Source: DATAFT01 sp035544635
Lineage (GTDB): Bacteria > Acidobacteriota > Thermoanaerobaculia > Multivoradales > Multivoraceae
Length of the DNA: 6,680 bases
Direction: 5' to 3'
Assembly: GCA_035544635.1 (NCBI GenBank)
Contig: DATKDQ010000238.1
Span: forward strand, 1-6,680
Shown: piece by piece, positions 1 to 5,938 of the stretch
How the letters are laid out: the number at the start of each line of letters is the position of its first letter
Numbering within the stretch: the first letter of the stretch is position 1
Made by a program: the position numbers and the translations under genes
The notes under the pieces: model-generated
Databases searched by the model: none
The model's input: only the letters and a program-made list of their open reading frames with translations
What the model was told of the DNA's origin: nothing

Positions 1-342
1 GATCCCGCGGCGCTGGTCGCCGACCTCTACCGATTCCTCGAGGTCGACCCCGCCTTCGGGCCCGACACCGCGGCGCGCCACAACGCGAGCGGCGGGCTCA
101 TCCGCAACCCCTTCACCCGCGCGCTGTGGACGCGCTCGGCGCTGCTGCGAGCGGCGCTTCGTCCCTACCTGCCGGAGCCGCTGCGCCACGCCGCCTTCCG
201 CGCCGTCACCACCGACCTGACCGCGCCGGCGCTCGATCCGGCGCTGCGCGCGGAGCTCTCGGAGCTCTTCCGCACCGATACCGAGCGGCTCCAGGAGCTG
301 ATCGGACGCGACCTCTCCCACTGGCTCGCCGGCGACCGATGA
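1..342 (+). CDS. Sulfotransferase, C-terminal fragment (5' end outside window)
   Basis: Reading frame 1 is open from the first base to a TGA at 340-342 and gives 113 residues. It is the C-terminal third of a PAPS-dependent sulfotransferase, an enzyme that moves a sulfuryl group from PAPS to a hydroxyl or amine. The assignment rests on its neighbour: aligned with residues 188-300 of the next gene it needs a single one-residue gap, and by hand count 53 of 107 positions are identical. Shared blocks include FLEVDP, RHN, LWTR, PALDP and ERLQ...GRDL. The PAPS-binding motifs lie upstream and cannot be judged. If it matches its paralogue in length (about 300 residues), its start lies roughly 560 bases left of the window. 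Its stop overlaps the next start as ATGA, which suggests translational coupling. The acceptor is unknown. Confidence 0.85.
   Translation, partial: DPAALVADLYRFLEVDPAFGPDTAARHNASGGLIRNPFTRALWTRSALLRAALRPYLPEPLRHAAFRAVTTDLTAPALDPALRAELSELFRTDTERLQELIGRDLSHWLAGDR
34..50 (+). repeat. 17-base direct repeat, copy 1 (sulfotransferase duplication)
   Basis: TTCCTCGAGGTCGACCC occurs exactly here and again at 939-955, encoding FLEVDP in each sulfotransferase. A second shared string, CTGTGGACGCGC, lies at 124-135 and 1026-1037. The offsets are 905 and 902 bases, differing by the one codon gap between the proteins. This is residual nucleotide identity from a tandem gene duplication, not a mobile-element repeat. 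Confidence 0.6.
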
Positions 343-1241
343 CGCTCCCCAACTTCCTCGTCATCGGAGCGAGCCGCTCGGGGACGACGTCGCTCCACCA
401 CTACCTCGGGCAGCACCCGAGTGTGCACATGAGCCCGGTGAAGTCACCGAACTTCTTCGTCGCCGGCGATCCGCAGCCGCCCTGGGAGGGCGCCGCGCAG
501 CGCGCCATGGCCCGGCAGTGGATCACCGACCGCGGCGACTACGAAGCGCTCTTTCGCGGCGCCGGCGGCAAGCGCGCGATCGGCGAGGTGTCGCCGGTCT
601 ACCTGCAGTCGCTGGGCGCGCCGGCGCGGATCCACTCCGCCTGCCCCGACGCCAAGCTGGTCGCGATTTTGCGCGAGCCGGTCGATCGCGCCTGGGCGCA
701 CTACCTGGGACGCCGCCGCGACGGGCTGGAGCGGCGCACCGACTTCCGCGCCGTGGTCGAGGACGAACTCGCCCGCCCGCTCCCCGACGCCGTCGCCTTC
801 GGCAGCTATGTCGGCTGCTCGCGCTATCATCACTTCCTCGCCGGTTACTTCCAGAGCTTTGCGCGCGAGCGCATACGGATCTACTTGTTCGAGGACCTGG
901 TGTCCGACGTCTCCGCGCTCTTGCGCGACCTCTTCGAGTTCCTCGAGGTCGACCCGGGGACGGCGGTCGACACCGAGCGCCGCCACAATCAGACCGGGAT
1001 CGTGCGCCAGCCCCTGCTGCGCTTCCTGTGGACGCGCACGGTGCGGGCGCGCATCGCTCTGCGCCCGTTCCTGCCCGCCGCGATCCGCGACACCGGCCGC
1101 CTCGCGATGGGTCGCGAGCTGCGCCGGCCAGCGCTCGATCCCGAGCTCCGGGCCACGATCGCGCGCGTCCTGGCACCCGATGTCGAGCGTCTCCAGCACC
1201 TCCTCGGCCGCGACCTCACCGGGTGGCGATGCGCCCGCTGA
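339..1241 (+). CDS. PAPS-dependent sulfotransferase, complete
   Basis: This 300-residue protein is a typical length for a bacterial sulfotransferase of the heparan-sulfate/Sulfotransfer_3-like type. Residues 8-18 form the 5'-phosphosulfate loop (VIGASRSGTTS). Residues 32-40 (SPVKSPNFF) match the usual substrate-side strand. Residues 110-122 (ILREPVDRAWAHY) are the 3'-phosphate-binding segment, with R112 present but Ala at position 120 where the family normally has Ser. Residues 184-186 (FED) and the FLEVDP block at 201-206 are also characteristic. I chose ATG 339 because it overlaps the upstream stop (ATGA) and sits just before the PAPS loop. An open frame from 126 would add 71 residues that only read through the preceding gene. 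No clear Shine-Dalgarno sequence is visible, consistent with coupled translation. There is no signal peptide, so it is probably cytoplasmic. It is a tandem paralogue of the preceding gene. The acceptor cannot be told from sequence. Confidence 0.93.
   Translation: MTLPNFLVIGASRSGTTSLHHYLGQHPSVHMSPVKSPNFFVAGDPQPPWEGAAQRAMARQWITDRGDYEALFRGAGGKRAIGEVSPVYLQSLGAPARIHSACPDAKLVAILREPVDRAWAHYLGRRRDGLERRTDFRAVVEDELARPLPDAVAFGSYVGCSRYHHFLAGYFQSFARERIRIYLFEDLVSDVSALLRDLFEFLEVDPGTAVDTERRHNQTGIVRQPLLRFLWTRTVRARIALRPFLPAAIRDTGRLAMGRELRRPALDPELRATIARVLAPDVERLQHLLGRDLTGWRCAR
939..955 (+). repeat. 17-base direct repeat, copy 2 (sulfotransferase duplication)
   Basis: This is the second exact copy of the string at 34-50, within the complete sulfotransferase gene. 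The 905-base spacing equals about one gene length, as expected for head-to-tail duplication of a sulfotransferase gene of about 300 codons. Confidence 0.6.
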
Positions 1242-2800
1242 CGCTGGTCGAGCTCGCCCTCCTTCCCGCGCTCGCCTGGCCGTGGGCTCGCCTCCTCCTC
1301 GATCGGCGCCGGCGACTGGCGCGGGTCGCGCCGCACGCTCACGCCCTCCTCGCCGCGCTGCTGGTCGCGGCAGCGGCCGCCGCGCTGGTCGCCGCGGCCC
1401 GTGCTCCGGTCGCGCTCCACGCGGCGGCGGCCGGCGCCGTCGCCCTGGCCCTCGTCGGCGGGTGGAGGGCGCGACCCGCCTACGGTCGGTCCCGCCGGTT
1501 GCCGCCCGGCTCGCTCTCGTTTTCGCGCTCGATCGCGGCGCTGGTGGAGCGCGACTTCTACGCCGTCGAGCAGCGGCGCCACGGGCCGATCTTCAAGATG
1601 GCGCAGTTTCACCGGCCGGTGGTGTGCGTCGTCGGCCTCGAGCTCGCGCACGACCTCCTGCGCCGGCATCGCGACCGGCTGGGCCCGAGCCCCTTGCCGT
1701 GGAACGACGAGCTGCGCGGGGGCTTCCTGCGCTACATGGACGGCACGACGCACGAGAGGTACGGCAGCCTGTTCCGGGTGGCGCTGTCGGGGCCGATCGT
1801 CGCCGCCGCCGAGCCCGCCACCCGGCGCGCGGCGCGGCGCGAGCTCCAGGCGTTGGCGGCGGCCCCGGCCGGGGTCGCGCCCGGGCCGGCGCTCGATCGG
1901 ATCGTGCTCGCCGCGTTCGCGCGCGTCCTCTTCGGCGTCGACGAGGAGACCGCGACCTTCGCCGCGATCGCGCGCGGCCACGCCGTCCTGCGCCAGCAGA
2001 GCCTCGGGGCGCCGCTGACCGCCCGCTCGCGCGCCGCGCTCGAGGAGCTGCGCGCGCTGGTCGAGCGCCAGGCCGGCGAGCTTCGCGCCGGGCGCGCCAG
2101 CGGCGCTCTGTGCGCCTGCGCGCTCCAGGAGCTCGAGCGTACGGCGCCGGGCCTGCCCGACGGCACCTGCGTCGACAACCTGCTCTTCATCCTCAAGATC
2201 GCGACCGACAACGTCGGCGCGCTCCTGCGCTGGCTGCTCAAGCTCCTGGGCGAGCACCCGGAGTGGTCGGGTCGCCTGCGGCGCCAGCTGGACGGCGAGC
2301 GAGAGGGCTCGGGCCGGCCGTGCGCCGCCGGCGCGGGCGGCGTCGGCGCGGCCCCGCGAGCGCCCGGTCTCGCCGATCGCATCGTGATGGAGACGCTCAG
2401 GCTCGAGCAGAGTGAGTACCTGTACCGCGTCGTGCGCGAGCAGTTCGAGCACGGCGGCTTCGTCTTCCCCACCGGTTGGCAGCTCCGCGTGTGCGTTCGT
2501 GAGAGCCACCGGGACGAGGAAGTCTGGGCGGATGCCGCGGCGTTCGACCCCGATCGCTTTCTCGACCCGGTGCCGCGGTCGCGCTACTCGCCGTTCGGCT
2601 TCCACCAGCACGCCTGCAACGGCATCGATCTCAACAACCTGATCTGCCGCGTCACGCTCGAGGAGCTGGCCGCCGGTTTCGACTGGAGCCTCTCGCGCGA
2701 CGGCGAGATCGAACGCGGCTTCCGGCACTGGAGCCACTGGCGTCCCAGCGCCGACCTGGCGATCACGATCGCGGCGCGCGGCGCGCCAGCACAGCCGTGA
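1229..2800 (+). CDS. Divergent membrane-anchored cytochrome P450
   Basis: A 523-residue heme-thiolate monooxygenase-like protein. P450 landmarks occur in order. They are an Arg at 183 in a C-helix-like segment after H175, an I helix at about 318-340 running into GEHPEW, and the K-helix ExxR as ETLR 388-391. An ESHRDEEVW segment (425-433) follows, then the FDPDRF meander (439-444, R443 completing the ERR triad) and a Cys loop, PFGFHQHACNG, at 455-465 with C463 as proximal ligand. The N-terminal 80 residues hold up to three hydrophobic stretches (about 4-24, 37-57, 60-78), implying membrane attachment, which is uncommon in bacterial P450s. The heme loop has His459 where FxxGx(R/H)xCxG expects Gly. 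The I helix reads KIATDN where AGx(D/E)TT is usual. Residues 355-380 form a Gly/Ala-rich loop. ATG 1229 overlaps the sulfotransferase stop by 13 bases, suggesting one operon; the longer upstream frame is spurious. A monooxygenase, an isomerase-type P450 or a weakened enzyme are all possible, and no redox partner is visible. Confidence 0.85.
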   Translation: MRPLTLVELALLPALAWPWARLLLDRRRRLARVAPHAHALLAALLVAAAAAALVAAARAPVALHAAAAGAVALALVGGWRARPAYGRSRRLPPGSLSFSRSIAALVERDFYAVEQRRHGPIFKMAQFHRPVVCVVGLELAHDLLRRHRDRLGPSPLPWNDELRGGFLRYMDGTTHERYGSLFRVALSGPIVAAAEPATRRAARRELQALAAAPAGVAPGPALDRIVLAAFARVLFGVDEETATFAAIARGHAVLRQQSLGAPLTARSRAALEELRALVERQAGELRAGRASGALCACALQELERTAPGLPDGTCVDNLLFILKIATDNVGALLRWLLKLLGEHPEWSGRLRRQLDGEREGSGRPCAAGAGGVGAAPRAPGLADRIVMETLRLEQSEYLYRVVREQFEHGGFVFPTGWQLRVCVRESHRDEEVWADAAAFDPDRFLDPVPRSRYSPFGFHQHACNGIDLNNLICRVTLEELAAGFDWSLSRDGEIERGFRHWSHWRPSADLAITIAARGAPAQP

Positions 2801-3551
2801 AGTGTCCGGTGAGGAACCGCGTGGGCCAGCGCGACAGAATCTCGAAACGCTGGAGCGCCGCCAGGAAACGGACGCGGGCGGCGGGCCGCGCGAATACCCG
2901 CAGTCGCGACGCCGCCACCGCGAGCACGCGCGGGCAGTGCACGATCGCGCCGATCTCGAGCACGGCGAATCCGGCGCGCGCCAGCTCCCGCTCGAGCCGA
3001 CGCCTGCCGAGGCTTTTACCCACGAAGTACGGCACCATCCGCGTCGCCCGCAGGAGCGTCCTGGGCAGCGCGTTGCGCAGGCGGATCTTGGGGTTGCCGG
3101 GATTGTCGAGCGTCAACAGGAGAAGCCCGCCGGGCCGCAGCGCACGGTGGATCTCGCGCAGGCTCGCCGCGATCTCACCCTCGGTCGCGAAGTGATCCAA
3201 CGTCGAGATCGACAGCACGGCGCCGAAGGAGGAGTCGGCGAACGGCAGCCGCCGGACGTCGGCGGCCGCCGCCGCGAGCCGGGGCGTGCCCCGCAGCGCG
3301 CGCTGCACCACCGCGTGCGAGACGTCGATGCCGACCAGCCGGGGGAAGCGCCCCCGCGCTTCTCCGCAGATTCCGCGACCGACCGCCTCGTCGAAGAGAT
3401 CGGTCTTGAGCGCCGGCTCGCCGGCCGGTCCGGCCAGCCAGCGCTCGATCAGGTGGAGATTGACCGCGTCGCTGTGCTCGCGCCACAGGCGATACGGCGA
3501 CGCAGCGAGCGCTTCGGCCGCTCGCTTCCACTGGTCGGGGTCGTCGCTCAT
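2763..3551 (-). CDS. Class I SAM-dependent methyltransferase
   Basis: A 262-residue soluble protein with a Methyltransf_11-type Rossmann fold. In order it shows a helical N terminus (1-45), a strand and loop in place of motif I (LKTDLFDEAVGRG, 48-60), and VGIDVS (73-78, D76 in the place of the ribose-binding acid). Next come DVRRLPFADSSFGAVLSIST (98-117, motifs II-III) and LREIHRALRPGG (131-142), followed by LLLLTLDNPGNP. The usual D/E-x-G-x-G-x-G motif I is absent. About 110 C-terminal residues after the core probably form a substrate cap. The start is either ATG 3551 (10 bases after the upstream stop) or GTG 3557 (4 bases after it, adding two residues); no Shine-Dalgarno separates them, and I prefer ATG. 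It follows the membrane glycosyltransferase closely and is probably cotranscribed with it, suggesting methylation of a glycan, lipid carrier or related metabolite. Its last 38 bases overlap the 3' end of the P450 gene on the other strand. Confidence 0.87.
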   Translation of the reverse strand: MSDDPDQWKRAAEALAASPYRLWREHSDAVNLHLIERWLAGPAGEPALKTDLFDEAVGRGICGEARGRFPRLVGIDVSHAVVQRALRGTPRLAAAAADVRRLPFADSSFGAVLSISTLDHFATEGEIAASLREIHRALRPGGLLLLTLDNPGNPKIRLRNALPRTLLRATRMVPYFVGKSLGRRRLERELARAGFAVLEIGAIVHCPRVLAVAASRLRVFARPAARVRFLAALQRFEILSRWPTRFLTGHFTAVLARRAPRS

Positions 3552-3561
3552 TGCCACGCGC

Positions 3562-5811
3562 TCAGTCCGGTACCGGCGGCGGCGCGACCTCGACCGGCAG
3601 GCGCAGCGTCCTGCCGCCGCTGCGCTGCGAGAACCAGGCGACGTGCTCGTAGACCAGATCGAGCTCGAGCAGGTACGAGCCGGGCTCGGGCGGCGCCGCG
3701 ACCGCCTGCGCCGCCCGCAGCGTCGCGCCCGGCTCGACCGGCCCCGGCAGCGGCGTGCGCAGCCCGTCGTAGACCACCATGCGGCCGTCGGCCGCGAGCC
3801 AGTGATAGGAGAGGTTGATGCGCGAGGAGCCGCCGCCGCTCCAGGGATGGGGGCTGCGGTTGGTGACCACCGTCTCGATCTCGAAGGTGGCGCCTGGCGC
3901 GACGCGCTCCGGGACGCGGACCGAGCCCCACTCGGGCGCGAAGAGGTCCCGCTCGTGGTCGGCCGCGTCGCCGATGTAGGTCAGGCCGGCGCCGACGAAG
4001 AACGACTCGACCCGGGGATCCTCGAACTCGAAGTCCCCACAGCGGCGCGCCGTGCGGCTGCGCGTCCAGCTCTCGACCGCTCCCGACGAGGAGCGCACCA
4101 CCAGCTTGTACACCCACGACTCGGCGCCGTCCTTGCGGCGGCGCCGGGTTGCCCGCTCGGGCTCGAGCACCACGCGGCGCGGCTCGGCGGGCCCCGCGGG
4201 GGCGATGGTCTCGCGGGCGGCGCCGATTGCGAGCGTCACCTCGTTGCCGGGCCCGAAGCGCTCGACCAGGAAGGCCGGCCGCTTTACCGGGTGGGCGGAC
4301 TCTATCCACACCTCGACCCGGTCGGCGCCGCGCAGCCACATCGACTCGCCGAAGGGCACCACCTGATCGCGCCGGGCGAGCAGGCGCGCCTCGGCGAGCG
4401 GGAAGACGTGATAGCCGGGGACGTTCTTGAGCGAGAGCTCGAGCGGGAAGAGGTGGAACGGGGCGTTGCGCACGTGTGCCTGGAGCGTCGGCTCCGGCAC
4501 CGCCGCGCCGAAGGGCGACAGCAGAAGCGGCCCCAGGAACAGGCTCGACACCGCCACCGCGGGCACCACCATCACCGCCGGCCGCACCCGGCGCACCAGG
4601 TAGAGGAAGGCCGGATACACCGCGACGAAGTAGCGGTTGCCGACGAAGCCACCGCCGCCCTGCCAGTTCACCGGGATGAAGACCAGGAAGTAGAGCGCGA
4701 TGCCGGCGAGCGAGGCGAGTAGAAGCCAGCGCTCGCCATCGCGCGGCCGGTCGAGCGCGAACAGCAGGACGGCGAGGACGCCGAACGGAAAGTAGAGGAG
4801 AAAGCCGGTGTGGCGTCCCCACAGGAAGTAGCGGAGACTCTCCGCCAGCTCGCGCGGGTCGGTGCTCGGCACGCGCAGCACGAACCCCCAGTTGAGGCGC
4901 GGCGGCGCATCCTCCGATGCCGGCGCGCCGGTCGCCGTAGCGCCGCCCTCGGCGGGCGCGCCGGTCACCGCCGGGGGCGCGGGCGCGGGCTCGATCGGGA
5001 GCTTCCCGGGCGTGCATACGCTCACGCCGGCCCGCAGCTGCGAGCCGAGATAGGGCGTCGCACGTCCGACCAGCGCGATCGAGAGCAGCACGGTCGCCCC
5101 CAGCACCGCACCCGCGCCCGCGAGCCACGCGGCGGCGCCGCGCAGACGCCACGCCCGCCAGGCCGCGAACAGGAGCGCCGCGCCGACCAGCGCGTAGGTC
5201 GGCTTGTGGTAGGCGGCGAGCGCCAGCGCCGCGCCCGAGCCGAGCGGCGCGAGCAGCGAGGGGCGGCGCTCGCGCTCGGCGGCGCCGAGCACGAGGAAGC
5301 ACGCCGCCGCCACCGCCGCCATGCAGAAGATCTCGGTGTGGATCCAGAAGGCGTAGGCGAAGCCGCAGCTCAGGAGCACGAACGCCGCGGAGACCAGGAG
5401 CGCCAGCGCGTCGTCATTGTGGCGCCGCAGGTGGCGCGTGCCCATCCATACCATCGCCCCCACCAGGAGCATGTTGAAGAGCAGGAGCCCGTTGGCGCCG
5501 AGAGCCGCGGCGAAGGGAGCGCCCAGGAGCGGATACAGGAGCGGCTTCGAGTAGTGGATCGTGCGCCAGCCGTCGTCGCTCATCACGATCAGGTTTCTGG
5601 CCGGGAGGAGCGGGAACTCCTCGAACAGGCGATCGACGTCCTGGACCTCGAGGCGCAGGTCGCGATCGCGCGCGAGGCTCAGCGCCATCAGGTAGTAGGC
5701 GGGCTCGTCCGCCTTGAGGTTGACCGGAAGACCGGGCTTGGCCAGGGTGAGCGGCAGCAGAACCAGGAACACCGTGAGCGCGAGGAAGGCCAGACGCGTG
5801 CTGCGGCTCAC
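3562..5811 (-). CDS. GT-C-like integral membrane glycosyltransferase with C-terminal soluble domains
   Basis: A 749-residue protein. Residue 1 begins a positively charged tail followed by a signal-anchor helix (about 7-24). A first extracytoplasmic loop then carries ADEPAYY (34-40); an acidic pair here is the usual catalytic or metal site of GT-C enzymes that use polyprenyl-phosphate sugars. Roughly nine or ten further hydrophobic segments run to about 432, including a GNRYFVAVYPAFLYL stretch (391-405). Residues 270-305 are a Pro/Ala/Gly/Thr-rich insert in an extracytoplasmic loop. From about 450 the protein is soluble. Residues 490-610 look like a beta-rich domain. Residues 630-745 look like an Ig-type beta sandwich, with NRSPHPWSG, SYHWLAADGRMVVYDGLRTP and AWFS landmarks. 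The start is GTG at 5811, the only plausible start before the anchor helix, with no clear Shine-Dalgarno. Donor and acceptor are unknown. Family placement is by topology and motif, so a related polytopic transferase is possible. The methyltransferase gene follows directly. Confidence 0.82.
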   Translation of the reverse strand: MSRSTRLAFLALTVFLVLLPLTLAKPGLPVNLKADEPAYYLMALSLARDRDLRLEVQDVDRLFEEFPLLPARNLIVMSDDGWRTIHYSKPLLYPLLGAPFAAALGANGLLLFNMLLVGAMVWMGTRHLRRHNDDALALLVSAAFVLLSCGFAYAFWIHTEIFCMAAVAAACFLVLGAAERERRPSLLAPLGSGAALALAAYHKPTYALVGAALLFAAWRAWRLRGAAAWLAGAGAVLGATVLLSIALVGRATPYLGSQLRAGVSVCTPGKLPIEPAPAPPAVTGAPAEGGATATGAPASEDAPPRLNWGFVLRVPSTDPRELAESLRYFLWGRHTGFLLYFPFGVLAVLLFALDRPRDGERWLLLASLAGIALYFLVFIPVNWQGGGGFVGNRYFVAVYPAFLYLVRRVRPAVMVVPAVAVSSLFLGPLLLSPFGAAVPEPTLQAHVRNAPFHLFPLELSLKNVPGYHVFPLAEARLLARRDQVVPFGESMWLRGADRVEVWIESAHPVKRPAFLVERFGPGNEVTLAIGAARETIAPAGPAEPRRVVLEPERATRRRRKDGAESWVYKLVVRSSSGAVESWTRSRTARRCGDFEFEDPRVESFFVGAGLTYIGDAADHERDLFAPEWGSVRVPERVAPGATFEIETVVTNRSPHPWSGGGSSRINLSYHWLAADGRMVVYDGLRTPLPGPVEPGATLRAAQAVAAPPEPGSYLLELDLVYEHVAWFSQRSGGRTLRLPVEVAPPPVPD

Positions 5812-5938
5812 GGGGAAGCCACTGTAACAAACGCTCCGTGGGCGCCGGCGTGGGGCGCGCGGCGGCGGCCGGCATCCGACCTGCGCTCCGCGTCGCCACG
5901 CGGGTACGCGGGTCGCCGCACCGCGATGCGCGACCGGA
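5812..5938. other. Gap between carbonic anhydrase and glycosyltransferase genes
   Basis: This is the only intergenic space in the window. It holds a tandem pair of ACGCGGGT at 5898-5905 and 5906-5913, flanked by GTCGCC on both sides. It also has a short AT-richer island at 5821-5834, which on the minus strand reads TTTGTTACAGT just before the GTG start of the glycosyltransferase gene. TACAGT there resembles a weak -10 box but lies only about 10 bases from the start, so a promoter call would be speculative. I see no convincing terminator hairpin with a T run behind the carbonic anhydrase stop. Confidence 0.3.

Noticed and set aside
126..338. N-terminal extension of the complete sulfotransferase to position 126
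   Set aside because: The 71 extra residues are a shifted reading of the previous sulfotransferase, and the family's PAPS loop begins a few residues after ATG 339.
518..1228. N-terminal extension of the P450 frame to position 518
   Set aside because: The extension is an Arg/Ala/Pro-rich shadow of the sulfotransferase gene. The hydrophobic anchor and family sequence start at ATG 1229.
989..2737. Long minus-strand open frame (582 codons) opposite the sulfotransferase and P450 genes
   Set aside because: Its translation is low in family-like motifs and rich in Arg, Ala, Gly and Glu, as expected for the antisense of GC-rich coding sequence. The plus-strand genes have clear motifs throughout.
2759..2787. 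Palindromes GCGATC-AC-GATCGC and GGCGCGCC as a bidirectional terminator between the convergent genes
   Set aside because: The first has only a two-base loop, neither has a T run, and both lie in coding sequence where GC-rich palindromes are common by chance.
3548..5302. Long minus-strand frame (584 codons) in another frame of the glycosyltransferase gene
   Set aside because: The product is almost entirely Arg, Ala, Gly and Pro with no membrane segments. The overlapping 749-residue frame has coherent topology and motifs.
5821..5834. Promoter for the glycosyltransferase gene in the AT-richer island
   Set aside because: Only a weak -10-like TACAGT is visible, no -35 partner is convincing, and it is too near the start codon. 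Mentioned only as part of the gap.
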